DNA of 64,000 bases from Microtetraspora glauca (GTDB lineage Bacteria; Actinomycetota; Actinomycetes; Streptosporangiales; Streptosporangiaceae). The stretch covers positions 248,001 to 312,000 of the forward strand of contig BBYL01000021.1 in the NCBI GenBank assembly GCA_001570385.1, in the 5' to 3' direction. Made by a program: the position numbers and the translations under genes. How positions within the stretch are numbered: position 1 is the stretch's first letter; each line of letters opens with the position of its first letter. Under the pieces are notes generated by a model that worked only from the letters and a program-made list of their open reading frames with translations, did not search any database and was not told where the DNA came from. Of this stretch, positions 41,653 through 50,066 are shown piece by piece.

Positions 41653-42891
41653 GTGCCCATCAGTCGCGAACACAAGCCCCGTGAACACAGCGGCGAACCC
41701 GGCGGCGCCCAGGTCCACGGACATGGCCACGGACACGGACACGGCCGCGGATCCGGCGGCGCGGAGAGGGCGGTGCACGCCCTGCTCCTGCCGCCCGGAC
41801 CGGCGCTGTTCGCCGCCGTCGAGCGCGCGCTCTCCGGAGACGGCCCGGCGGTCCTGCCGCTGTCCCCCGACCTGCCGCGTCCCGCGCTCACCGCCGCGCT
41901 GGCCTCGCTCCGGCCCACGCACGTCGTCACCCCCGAGGGCGTACGGCGGGAGCCCGACGGGGCGCCGACCGGCGCGGCGGTGATCATCGCGACGTCCGGA
42001 TCGACCGGCGTGCCCAAGGGGGTCGAGTTGACGGCGGAGGCTCTGACCGCCTCGGCGCGCGCGTCGCTGGAGCGGGTGGGCGCCGCACGGGGTGAGCGAT
42101 GGTTGTGCTGCCTTCCTCCGTCGCACATCTCGGGGATGCAGGTGCTGGTCAGGTCGCTGCTGAGCGCGTCGGACCCGGTCATCCATCCGCGCTTCACCCC
42201 CGAGGACGTGGCCGGGAGCGGAGCCGAGCACGTCTCTCTCGTGCCGACCCAGCTCAGGCGGCTCCTCGACCTCGGCGCGGACGTCTCGGCGTTCCGCACC
42301 ATCCTGCTCGGCGGGGCCGCGGCGCCGCCCGGTCTGCTGGCCGAGGCGCGGGGCCGCGGCGCCCGCGTCGTCACGACGTACGGCATGAGCGAGACCAGCG
42401 GCGGATGCGTGTACGACGGCGCCGCCCTTGACAATGTAGATCTCAAAATCGGGGCCGACGGCCGGGTCCGGATCTCGGGCCCGGTCCTGTTCTCGGGGTA
42501 CCGGCTGCGGGAGGCGCGCGACGCGTTCGAGGGCGACTGGTTCGTCACGTCCGACCTGGGCTCGATCGACGCCGGGCGGCTCGCGATCCTCGGGCGGGCC
42601 GACGACGTCATCAACACCGGCGGCCAGAAGGTGGTCGCCGGCTCCGTCGCGCGCGTCCTCGCCGGGCACCCCGGCGTCCGCGACGTCGCCGTGGTGGGTC
42701 GCCCGGACCCGGAGTGGGGCGAGGTCGTCGTGGCCGTGGTCGTCGGTACGGCGACGCTCGCGGAGCTCCGCGAGTACGCCAAGGAGCGGCTGCCCGCCTA
42801 CGCCGCACCACGAATGGTGCAAACGGTGCAAGAGATTCCGATGTTGCCAAACGGAAAACCGGATATGGTCGCCCTGCGAAACCAAAAATGA
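41653..42891 (+). CDS. menE: o-Succinylbenzoate-CoA ligase (MenE-like) with His-Gly-rich N-terminus
   Basis: 412 residues of the AMP-forming ligase family. The P-loop is IIATSGSTGVPKGVELT, followed by CCLPPSHISGMQVLVRSLLS, TTYGMSETSGGCVYDG, SDLGSIDAGRLAILGRADDV and GGQKV, with the catalytic C-terminal lysine in LPNGKPDMVALR. It activates succinylbenzoate with CoA. The protein is shorter than most MenE, and residues 22-33 are a (His-Gly)5-like run absent from typical MenE, a possible metal-binding patch. TAACCT lies 7 nt before the GTG, so the mRNA may be leaderless. Confidence 0.83.
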   Translation: MPISREHKPREHSGEPGGAQVHGHGHGHGHGRGSGGAERAVHALLLPPGPALFAAVERALSGDGPAVLPLSPDLPRPALTAALASLRPTHVVTPEGVRREPDGAPTGAAVIIATSGSTGVPKGVELTAEALTASARASLERVGAARGERWLCCLPPSHISGMQVLVRSLLSASDPVIHPRFTPEDVAGSGAEHVSLVPTQLRRLLDLGADVSAFRTILLGGAAAPPGLLAEARGRGARVVTTYGMSETSGGCVYDGAALDNVDLKIGADGRVRISGPVLFSGYRLREARDAFEGDWFVTSDLGSIDAGRLAILGRADDVINTGGQKVVAGSVARVLAGHPGVRDVAVVGRPDPEWGEVVVAVVVGTATLAELREYAKERLPAYAAPRMVQTVQEIPMLPNGKPDMVALRNQK

Positions 42892-42926
42892 CCTCCACGC
42901 GTCACATATGTAGGGAGGACGTCCAT

Positions 42927-43286
42927 ATGAAGCCGGATCGCCGGATGCTGATCTCCGCGGGTGTCGTCACCGCCATCGTCGTGGGCGGGGTCTCCGTGGC
43001 CACGACCGCGTCGGCCGGCCGCCTGGAACAGGCGGTCAAGGTACGGTCGGTCAAGGAGCCCGCGAAAGGCAGGGCGACGCCGAGCGCGTCCCCCGTTGCG
43101 CCGGCCGACGACCAGACGATCGAGCCCGAAGAGCTCATCGAGAACATCGCGCCCTACGTGGTCGAGAACCACCTCAGCATCGACCCCGGCGCGACCGGCG
43201 ACTACTGGACGACCGAGCGACTTGAGGGCGCCGACCCCATGCCGATGCCCCAGGTGAGCATCAGCGTCATCACGCCGTCGAACTGA
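42927..43286 (+). CDS. Small exported protein of unknown function
   Basis: 119 residues. The N-terminus MKPDRRMLISAGVVTAIVVG with GVSVATTASAG is a signal peptide, cleaved near residue 30. The mature part is Pro/Ser-rich and then acidic (DDQTIEPEELIENIAPYVVE), with a C-terminal DYWTTERLEGADPMPMPQ. I recognise no family. GGGAGG lies 8 nt before the ATG. It is located 35 bp after the menE-like gene and could be cotranscribed with it. Confidence 0.6.
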   Translation: MKPDRRMLISAGVVTAIVVGGVSVATTASAGRLEQAVKVRSVKEPAKGRATPSASPVAPADDQTIEPEELIENIAPYVVENHLSIDPGATGDYWTTERLEGADPMPMPQVSISVITPSN

Positions 43287-43417
43287 CCCCTCCCGCGTCC
43301 TGGGGGAACAAACTGGGCTCGGCGACGTTATCCATACAGGTGCGCCGCGCCGCCGCAACCGCCGCGCCCAGCCATTGCCACCCAGAACGACTACTCCGTC
43401 ATGGAGGAGGTGTCCTC

Positions 43418-44734
43418 ATGCCCCCGACCGCCGTGGCGACCCCGCCTGAGCGCGCGGCGACCCCGATGACGACCCTGGACCAACTGCTGGACCGAGGCCG
43501 CACGCAGGGTCACCTTTCCCTGCCGGAGCTTCGCGAGGCGTTCGGCCAGGCCGGAGTCGCTCCCGCGGAAGGCCGCGCGATCCTGCGCGAGCTCACCGAG
43601 GCGGGTGTCGACCTCACGGAGGCCGCGCCGGCACAGAAGGCACCACGCAAGGCCGCGAAGGCCGCCAAGCCCAGGAAGTCCAAGCGCGCCAACGCGGCCG
43701 ACGAGGCCCGGGGTGACGTCCCCGACGAGGACGAGGAGTGGACCGCCGAGCGGCACGCCGAGGAGGATTCGGGCGACGACAGCGCGCCGATCGACCTCGA
43801 CGACAACTCCTCGGTCATGGGCGACTCCGTCCACACCTACCTCAAGTCCATCGGACGGCGTACGCTGCTCACCGCCGCGCAGGAGGTCGAGCTGGCCAAG
43901 CGCATCGAGGCCGGCCTGTACGCGGAGCACAAGCTGGAGACCGCGCTGGAGAACGGCGAGATGCTCCGTCCCGAGGTCCGCGAGGACCTCGAATGGGTCA
44001 TCGAAGACGGCAAGCGCGCCAAGGACCACATGCTGGAGGCCAACCTCCGCCTGGTCGTGTCGGTCGCGAAGAAGTACACCGATCGCGGCATGGCCCTGCT
44101 CGACGTCGTGCAGGAAGGCAACCTGGGCCTGATCAGGGCGGTCGAGAAGTTCGACTACACCAAGGGCTACAAGTTCTCCACGTACGCCATGTGGTGGATC
44201 AGGCAGGCCATCCAGCGCGGCTTCGCGGACTCGGCCCGGACCATCCGGCTGCCCGTCCACGTGCTGGAGATGCTGTCCAAGCTGTCCCGCGTGGAGCGTG
44301 ACATGCACCAGCGTCTCGGCCGGGAGCCCTCGCCCGAGGAGCTGGCGGTCGAGCTGGACAAGACCCCCGACCAGATCGAGGAGCTGCTCCGTACGAGCAG
44401 GCAGCCGATCAGCCTCGACTCCACGATCGGCGAGGACGGCGAGACCCGCATCGGCGACCTGATCGAGGATGTGGACTCCCCCGAGGCGTCCGAGGTCGTG
44501 GACCGGCAGCTGCTGGCCGAGCAGCTCAAGGGCGTGCTCGGGAACCTGTCTCCCCGCGAGGCGAAGATAATGGCCCTGCGCTTCGGCCTGGCCGACGGCA
44601 AGCCGCACACCCTCGACGAGATCGGAAAGTTCCTCGGCCTCACGAGGGAGCGGATCCGCCAGCTTGAGAAGGAGTCGCTGTCCAAGCTGCGCCACCCGAG
44701 CAACACCCGGCCGCTGCTCGACTGGGCCAGCTGA
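43418..44734 (+). CDS. Principal-type RNA polymerase sigma factor (RpoD/HrdB/SigA family)
   Basis: 438 residues. The N-terminal 100 residues contain a region 1.1-like helix set and a Lys/Ala-rich linker. Region 1.2 is DSVHTYLKSIGRRTLLTAAQ, region 2 includes ANLRLVVSVAKKYTDRGMAL and EKFDYTKGYKFSTYAMWWIR, region 3 RTIRLPVHVLEMLSKL, and region 4 LSPREAKIMALRFGLADGKP then LDEIGKFLGLTRERIRQLEK. All core-binding and promoter-recognition regions are intact. Whether it is the essential sigma or an HrdA/C/D-type paralogue cannot be told from this window. The ATG at 43418 has GGAGGAGGTG upstream. A long palindromic terminator follows. Confidence 0.88.
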   Translation: MPPTAVATPPERAATPMTTLDQLLDRGRTQGHLSLPELREAFGQAGVAPAEGRAILRELTEAGVDLTEAAPAQKAPRKAAKAAKPRKSKRANAADEARGDVPDEDEEWTAERHAEEDSGDDSAPIDLDDNSSVMGDSVHTYLKSIGRRTLLTAAQEVELAKRIEAGLYAEHKLETALENGEMLRPEVREDLEWVIEDGKRAKDHMLEANLRLVVSVAKKYTDRGMALLDVVQEGNLGLIRAVEKFDYTKGYKFSTYAMWWIRQAIQRGFADSARTIRLPVHVLEMLSKLSRVERDMHQRLGREPSPEELAVELDKTPDQIEELLRTSRQPISLDSTIGEDGETRIGDLIEDVDSPEASEVVDRQLLAEQLKGVLGNLSPREAKIMALRFGLADGKPHTLDEIGKFLGLTRERIRQLEKESLSKLRHPSNTRPLLDWAS

Positions 44735-44783
44735 CCGCCGCCGGCCCATGCCGGCCGGACACGATCACACCGGCGATCACACG

Positions 44784-44821
44784 GATACGGCCCGTGCCCT
44801 CATGAGGGCACGGGCCGTATC
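44784..44821 (+). terminator. Perfect 38-bp palindromic terminator after the sigma factor gene
   Basis: GATACGGCCCGTGCCCT and its exact complement flank a central CATG, so the whole sequence is self-complementary. It sits between the convergent sigma gene and the gene ending at 44893 and can act in both directions. Confidence 0.75.
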
Positions 44822-44892
44822 GGCGTTTCAAGGGGCGTCTCCCGAGGACCCGAGGACCCGGCGGTCCACCACGGGCCGTTCCGGGAGACCGC

Positions 44893-45291
44893 TCAGCGGG
44901 CCACCGCGGCGGCACGCGGCAGCCGGACGATGCCGGTGAGCCGGTGCGCCTCCCGCACGGTGCGCAGGCGGTTCACCTCGGCGGTCCACATGGCGCCCTG
45001 GGGAGTGGCCTTACCCTTCCTGCGGCGGATGCGGTCGTCATAGGACTTCACGCCGAACGTGGCGCGCTGCGCGGCCTCCGCGGCCCGCAGGGCGTCGGTG
45101 AGCGCACGGTCGAGTTCGAGACCGGCCTCACGCAGCTCCTGCTCGGACGCCGCCACGGCCTGCTTCTCGCGCAGGGCGAGCTCGGCCGCCCTCGCCTTCT
45201 CCAGGAGGTCGTGGTATCCCTTTCCGACCTCCTGGTCGGCGTGGTACCTGACCTCCGCCTCCCGGCTCACACGCGGACGGAAAAACGCCAT
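44893..45291 (-). CDS. Coiled-coil protein of unknown function
   Basis: 132 residues from MAFFRPRVSREAEVRYHADQ. Residues 20-85 are a continuous Ala/Glu/Leu-rich coiled coil (EKARAAELALREKQAVAASE). A short C-terminal block TFGVKSYDDRIRRRKGKATP then MWTAEVNRLRTVREAHRLTG follows. There is no signal peptide or membrane helix. I do not recognise a named family. AAGGAC precedes the ATG. It is convergent with the sigma factor gene. Confidence 0.6.
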   Translation of the reverse strand: MAFFRPRVSREAEVRYHADQEVGKGYHDLLEKARAAELALREKQAVAASEQELREAGLELDRALTDALRAAEAAQRATFGVKSYDDRIRRRKGKATPQGAMWTAEVNRLRTVREAHRLTGIVRLPRAAAVAR

Positions 45292-45406
45292 CGACGGTCC
45301 TTCCAGATCGAGCACATATCGCTGGCCGTAGCGTACGCCGTTTCGCCGCGTCCCTCACATCCGGGCCGGGCGGCGTCCTTTACACAGTAAGGTGGACTGT
45401 GGCAGC

Positions 45407-45991
45407 ATGATCGACATGCCTGCCAAGCGACCGCCGGTCCCGCTCTCCCTCGAACGCATCATCGACGCCGCGCTGCACATCGCCGACGGGCAGGGCCTGC
45501 GCCGGCTGACCATGCGCCGCCTCGGCGACGCGCTCCAGGTGGAGGCCATGGCGATCTACCACCACCTCCCCCGGGGCAAGGAGGCGCTGATGGACGTCCT
45601 GGCCGAGCACGTGACCACGGTGCGGGTGGAGGCCGAGGGCACCTGGCAGGAGCGCGCCCGCGCCTGGGCCCGCGCCGGCCGGGTCGCCCTGCTCGACCAC
45701 CCCGGCGTGTTGTCGCTCGCCCTCACCAAACCCCCCAAGGGCACCGCGCTGATGGCGATCAGGGACCAGACGGAGCAGCTCGCCGAGGCCGGGCTCGGCG
45801 GCGCGGCCGACGCCGTACGGGCCCTGCGGGCGTACGTCTTCGGCAGCGTCGCGGTGGAGGTGCAGCAGTCGGGCTGGGCCGACCCCGACGCGACCGTGCG
45901 GGACGCGCGGACCGCCGAGGGCGAGCGGGAGTTCGAGCGCGGCCTCGACGCGCTCCTCGCCGGCCTCCAGGCCACCGGCCACGCCACCTGA
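45407..45991 (+). CDS. TetR-family regulator with TetR_C-type ligand domain
   Basis: 194 residues. The helix-turn-helix is IIDAALHIADGQGLRRLTMR then RLGDALQVEAMAIYHHLPRG. The C-terminal half has GRVALLDHPGVLSLALTKPP, as in the tetracycline-repressor-like group. A short palindrome TTAC-ACA-GTAA at 45380-45390 lies 17 bp upstream and may be its operator; it resembles the CTTAC/GTAAG arms found at 2647. ATG 45407 is chosen; 45392 and 45416 are alternatives. No obvious target gene is divergent except the coiled-coil gene. Confidence 0.8.
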   Translation: MIDMPAKRPPVPLSLERIIDAALHIADGQGLRRLTMRRLGDALQVEAMAIYHHLPRGKEALMDVLAEHVTTVRVEAEGTWQERARAWARAGRVALLDHPGVLSLALTKPPKGTALMAIRDQTEQLAEAGLGGAADAVRALRAYVFGSVAVEVQQSGWADPDATVRDARTAEGEREFERGLDALLAGLQATGHAT

Positions 45992-46030
45992 GAGGCGGGG
46001 TGGCCATGCCACCTGAGCCGCCGCCCCGGG

Positions 46031-46936
46031 TCATGAGCGCGGCCGCGCTCCCTTGCTCCGTCGGCCGCTGATCGCACGGAAGGTGTCCTCCAGGGCGGTG
46101 AGGGTCTCATCGTACGTGCGCTGGGCGGCCACCCCGACGAAGAGGCAGTCGACGACGGTGAGCTGGGCGATCCTGCTGCCCATCGCTCCGGGGCGGAACG
46201 GGGCCTCGCGTACCGCGGTCTTCAGCACGATGTCGGCCAGCTCCGTGATCGGCGAGGGGTGGAAGTTCGTGATCGCGATCGTGGTCGCCCCGTGGTCGCC
46301 GGCGAGCCGCAGCGCCTCCAGGACGTCGACCGTGGTGCCGGTGTGCGAGATGCCGATCGCGACGTCGCCCTCGCGCAGCAGCGCGGCCGAGGTGAGCGCG
46401 CTGTGGAAGTCCGGCCAGGCGAACGCCACCAGGCCGATCCGGTGCAGTTTCTGGTGCAGGTCGGCCGCGACATACCCGCTCGCCCCCGCGCCGTAGAGAT
46501 CCACTCGGCGGGCCGGGGCGATCACCTCGACCGCGCGCTCCAGGGCGGCGACGTCGAGGTGCTCGGCGGTCTCCGCCGCCGCGCGGGAGTCGCTGTAGCC
46601 GATCTTGGCGACGATCTCCTCCAGCGGGTCGCCGGCGTTGATGTCGCCGTCGAGCGGGCGGGCGCCGCCGGCCCGGGAGGCCTCCAGCGTCGCCTCGCGG
46701 GCGAGCGCGAACCGCAGCTCGGGATAGCCGCGCAGTCCCAGGGCCCGGCAGAACCGCAGAACCGTGGTCTCCGAGGTGCCGCACTCGCGGGCCAGCATGC
46801 CGATCGACCGGTCGGCGACGCCCTGGGGATCGGCCAGCACCGCGTGCGCGACCCGTTGCTCGGCCGGCCGCAGGGACGGGAGCGCGCCACGCAGCCGTAC
46901 CAGGATGCCGCCCGAGTAGTCATTGCCGGGGTCCAC
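46031..46936 (-). CDS. RpiR/MurR-family regulator with SIS sugar-phosphate domain
   Basis: 301 residues. The HTH_6 domain is LRPAEQRVAHAVLADPQGVA then MLARECGTSETTVLRFCRAL. The SIS domain (about 125-260) has RVDLYGAGASGYVAADLHQK and GDVAIGISHTGTTVDVLEAL. Such regulators sense phosphosugars; MurR of E. coli senses MurNAc-6-phosphate. It is the last gene of a five-gene operon whose first gene is murQ, so MurNAc-6-phosphate is the likely ligand. GGGAGG precedes the GTG at 46936; the earlier GTG at 46966 lacks a site. Confidence 0.85.
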   Translation of the reverse strand: MDPGNDYSGGILVRLRGALPSLRPAEQRVAHAVLADPQGVADRSIGMLARECGTSETTVLRFCRALGLRGYPELRFALAREATLEASRAGGARPLDGDINAGDPLEEIVAKIGYSDSRAAAETAEHLDVAALERAVEVIAPARRVDLYGAGASGYVAADLHQKLHRIGLVAFAWPDFHSALTSAALLREGDVAIGISHTGTTVDVLEALRLAGDHGATTIAITNFHPSPITELADIVLKTAVREAPFRPGAMGSRIAQLTVVDCLFVGVAAQRTYDETLTALEDTFRAISGRRSKGARPRS

Positions 46937-46987
46937 GCCGCCTCCCTGGGAGTCTCTGAAACGCACTGCGAATCGCGGGGTTGCTCA

Positions 46988-47818
46988 CTACTTGCTCATG
47001 CCGGCGGTCAATCCGGCGATGATCTGCTTGGTCGCCAGGACGAACAGCACGAAGAGCGGCGCCGTGGCGAGGACCAGCCCGGCGAACAAGGCCGACCAGT
47101 CGGTCGTGTACTCGCCGAAGAACTGCGACAACCCGCGCGGGATGGTGAACTTCTCGTCGGAGCGCAGCAGCACCAGCGGGTAGAGGAACTCATGCCACAG
47201 CGGCACGAACTGGAACAGCATCACCGACGCCAGCGCGGGCCGCACCAGCGGCAGCATGATCCGCCCGAAGATCCGGAACTCTCCGGCGCCGTCGATCCGG
47301 GCCGCCTCGTCCAGTTCGCCGGGCAGGGAACGGTAGAACGCCGACAGCACGAAGACGCAGAACGGCACCCCGGACGCGGCGTACAGCAGCGTGAGTCCGA
47401 GCAGCGAGTCGATCAACCCCATGGAGTCCATGAGGTAGAAGATCGGCACCAGGCCCAGCCGGATCGGCAGCATCAGCCCGGCCAGGAAGTACGCCCCGAG
47501 CACCCGGTTGCCGAAGAAGTCGTAGCGGGCCAGCGGGTAGGCCGCCAGCGCGGAGACCACCGTCCCCAGCAGCACCGCGCCACAGGTGACGGTCAGCGAG
47601 TTCAGGAAGTACGTGCTGAACGACGCCTCCGTCCACACCTGGCGGTAACTGTGCAGCGTGGGGGACGCCGGCAGCCCCAGCGGCGCGGTGAAGATCTCGC
47701 CCGTCGGCCGCAGCGAGTTGAGCACCATGATGACCAACGGCAGCAGCGCGACGACCGCGTACCCCCACAGCAGCAGGTGGACGGCGACCCGCCCCGGAGC
47801 CCGGCGTCCGGCCCTCAC
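46988..47818 (-). CDS. Carbohydrate ABC transporter permease (MalG type)
   Basis: 276 residues with six membrane helices, from VAVHLLLWGYAVVALLPLVI. The EAA loop is ELDEAARIDGAGEFRIFGRI, which docks the ATPase. The GTG overlaps the stop of the MalF-type permease by 4 bp. The C-terminus is family-typical (FVLATKQIIAGLTAGMSK). No ATPase gene is in the operon; a shared MsiK-type ATPase encoded elsewhere is the usual solution in actinomycetes. Confidence 0.88.
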   Translation of the reverse strand: MRAGRRAPGRVAVHLLLWGYAVVALLPLVIMVLNSLRPTGEIFTAPLGLPASPTLHSYRQVWTEASFSTYFLNSLTVTCGAVLLGTVVSALAAYPLARYDFFGNRVLGAYFLAGLMLPIRLGLVPIFYLMDSMGLIDSLLGLTLLYAASGVPFCVFVLSAFYRSLPGELDEAARIDGAGEFRIFGRIMLPLVRPALASVMLFQFVPLWHEFLYPLVLLRSDEKFTIPRGLSQFFGEYTTDWSALFAGLVLATAPLFVLFVLATKQIIAGLTAGMSK

Positions 47819-48783
47819 ACCAGCTTCCTTTCGCGGCGGCGGAAGTACGAGGTGGCCAGCATCGACACCCCGAAGATGAACACGAACATCAGCACGGCGA
47901 GTGCCGACGACCGCCCGATCGCCTCCACGCCGCCCTCCACGAACGCGACCCGGTAGAACAGCAGACCGAGCACGTCGGTCGAACCCGCCGGGGACCCGGT
48001 CGAGCCGGACATCGCGTAGACCAGCCCGAAGGCGTTGAAGTTTCCGATGAACGTCAGCACGCTCACCACGCCGATCGCCGGCGTGAGCAGCGGCAGCGTC
48101 ACCCGCCGGAACGCCTGCCAGGCCGAGGCCCCGTCGACCCGGGCCGCCTCGTGGTACTCGGCCGGGATTCCGGCGAGCGCGGCGGAGAACAGCAGCATGG
48201 GGAAGCCCACCCACTGCCACGCGTTCACCAGGACGACGATCGGCAGCGCCGTACGGGTGTCACCCAGCCAGGGCAACGCCCACGAGTCCAGCCCGACCGC
48301 CTCGAGCAGCGCGTTGACCGGGCCGAACATCGGATTGAGCAGAAGGCTCCACAGGTAGCCGACGACCAGCGGGTCCACGAGGTACGGGGTGGTGAACGCG
48401 CCCTGCAGGAACCGCTTGCCGCGGCCGTAACGGAACAGCAGGAGGGCGAAGAGCAGCCCGACCGTGGTCTGGATCAGCATCGTCCCGGCGAAGAACAGGG
48501 CGTTGTGCGCGAACGCCCGCCACAACTGCTCGTCGTACGGGTAGATGCCGAGCAGGTCACGGTAATTGTCGAACCCGGCGAACCCCACCTGCCGGATCCC
48601 ACGCCACTCGAAGAAGCTGTAGTCGAGCGCGCTGACCAGCGGATAGACGATGAAGACCGAATAGAGCAGAAGCGCGGGCAGCAGGAAGACGGCCAGCACC
48701 CGCCACCGCGGCACGTACCGGCGACCGGCGCCGGTACGTGCCGCGCGACGCCGGGGAGCGCTCAGTTCCCTGGCTTGAACCAC
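47815..48783 (-). CDS. Carbohydrate ABC transporter permease (MalF type)
   Basis: 322 residues, six membrane helices starting RVLAVFLLPALLLYSVFIVY. The EAA loop is EYHEAARVDGASAWQAFRRV. It starts with GTG 22 bp inside the end of the solute-binding protein gene, which makes translation coupled. It forms the membrane channel with the MalG-type partner. Confidence 0.88.
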   Translation of the reverse strand: MVQARELSAPRRRAARTGAGRRYVPRWRVLAVFLLPALLLYSVFIVYPLVSALDYSFFEWRGIRQVGFAGFDNYRDLLGIYPYDEQLWRAFAHNALFFAGTMLIQTTVGLLFALLLFRYGRGKRFLQGAFTTPYLVDPLVVGYLWSLLLNPMFGPVNALLEAVGLDSWALPWLGDTRTALPIVVLVNAWQWVGFPMLLFSAALAGIPAEYHEAARVDGASAWQAFRRVTLPLLTPAIGVVSVLTFIGNFNAFGLVYAMSGSTGSPAGSTDVLGLLFYRVAFVEGGVEAIGRSSALAVLMFVFIFGVSMLATSYFRRRERKLV

Positions 48784-50066
48784 TGCTCGATGCCCTTCTG
48801 CACACTCTCGGCGGCCGCCTCGGGGCCGGTCTGGCCCGCGAGCATCTTCTGCAGCTCGTCCCGGAAGACCGCGTCACCGTTCGGCTGGCCGTACCGGAAG
48901 TCGACGAGCAGTGTGTACGGCGCGCCGTTGGCGGCGTAGTTCTTGGCCATCTCGGCCAGCAGCGGGTCCGACGGCGTGACCCCGGGGACCGCGGAGAGTT
49001 GCTTCAGCTCGGTCGCGTAGAGCTGCCCGAACTCCGGCGTCGCCATCCACTTGACCAGCTCGAGCGCCTCGGCCTGGTGGGCCGACTTGGCGTTGACACC
49101 GAACGAGCCGTCGGCCCAGCCCGGCGTGACGGGTGTGGTCTCGGGGGAGCCGGGCGGCGGCGGCACCTGGAAGACGCCGATCTCCAGGCTCGGGTCGGCC
49201 TTGAGCAGGGGCGCCAGGTCGAAGGTGCCCGTCGGGTACATCGCGGCCTTCCCGGTGGCGAACAGCGCCTGGACGTCGGGGATCTTGACCGCCACCACGT
49301 CCTTGGGGAAGTACGGCTCCAGGTCCTTGACCAGTTTGACGGAGGCGGTGAAGTCGGGGTCAGTGAACTTCTTCTGTCCGCCGAGCACCGCGTCCCGGAA
49401 CGCGGTGCCGCCGTAGCGGGCGTTGCCGAAGATCTCGTGGACGATCGGCAGCGTCCAGGTGGCGTCGGGGCCGGCCGCGACGGCGAACGGCGTGATCCCC
49501 GCGGCCTTCAGCTTCTTGGCCGCCGCGATCATCTCGTCCCAGGTGGCGGGGGGCTGGATGCCGTTGTCGCCGAACAGCTTCTTGTTGTAGAGCACCTGGA
49601 GGGTCTGGTACGCGAACGGCACGCCGTAGATCTTGCCGTCCTTGTGGCCCTTGGCGCCTTCCAGCAGCTTGGCGTCGAAGCCGGACAGCGCGTCCACCTT
49701 GCCGTCCAGCGGCAGGAGCTGGTCCGCCTCGACCAGCGGCTGGAGTCCGCCGTACGCCCGAAGCTGGGCGACGTCCGGCCCTCCGCTCCCGGACAGGCCG
49801 GTCGCCAGGATGTTGTTGTACTCGGTGGCCTGGAACGGCTTGAACTCGACGTGGATCTTCGGGTGTGACTCCTCGAACGTGGCGAGGATCTTCTCGTACG
49901 CCTTGACGTCCTCCACCCGCCACGACCACAGACTCAGCGTGACCTTGCCGGCGTCCGCCTTGTCGCCCCCGTCGGACGCGCCGCCGGACGCGCCGCCGCC
50001 GGGCGCGCACGCCGCCAGCGCCACCGCGAGCACCCCGATCGCCCCCGCGATCCACCTTCTCTTCAT
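48762..50066 (-). CDS. Carbohydrate-binding lipoprotein of an ABC transporter
   Basis: 434 residues. The signal peptide ends in the lipobox LAAC (Cys19), followed by a Gly/Ser linker. The fold is that of family 1 solute-binding proteins (VTLSLWSWRVEDVKAYEKIL, then FKPFQATEYNNILATGLSGS and YGVPFAYQTLQVLYNKKLFG). The ATG overlaps the murQ stop (ATGA). Linkage to murQ and rpiR suggests MurNAc, GlcNAc-MurNAc or a muropeptide-derived sugar as ligand, but the sequence does not decide this. Confidence 0.88.
   Translation of the reverse strand: MKRRWIAGAIGVLAVALAACAPGGGASGGASDGGDKADAGKVTLSLWSWRVEDVKAYEKILATFEESHPKIHVEFKPFQATEYNNILATGLSGSGGPDVAQLRAYGGLQPLVEADQLLPLDGKVDALSGFDAKLLEGAKGHKDGKIYGVPFAYQTLQVLYNKKLFGDNGIQPPATWDEMIAAAKKLKAAGITPFAVAAGPDATWTLPIVHEIFGNARYGGTAFRDAVLGGQKKFTDPDFTASVKLVKDLEPYFPKDVVAVKIPDVQALFATGKAAMYPTGTFDLAPLLKADPSLEIGVFQVPPPPGSPETTPVTPGWADGSFGVNAKSAHQAEALELVKWMATPEFGQLYATELKQLSAVPGVTPSDPLLAEMAKNYAANGAPYTLLVDFRYGQPNGDAVFRDELQKMLAGQTGPEAAAESVQKGIEQWFKPGN

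Noticed and set aside
42428..42441. TTGACAATGTAGAT inside the menE-like gene, resembling the 25-bp element
   Set aside because: It encodes LDNVD in a normal coding context, matches only the core, and lacks the flanks shared by the two intergenic copies.
46259..47956. 565-codon plus-strand frame over rpiR and the permeases
   Set aside because: Gln/Arg/His-rich antisense shadow of three clearly real minus-strand genes.
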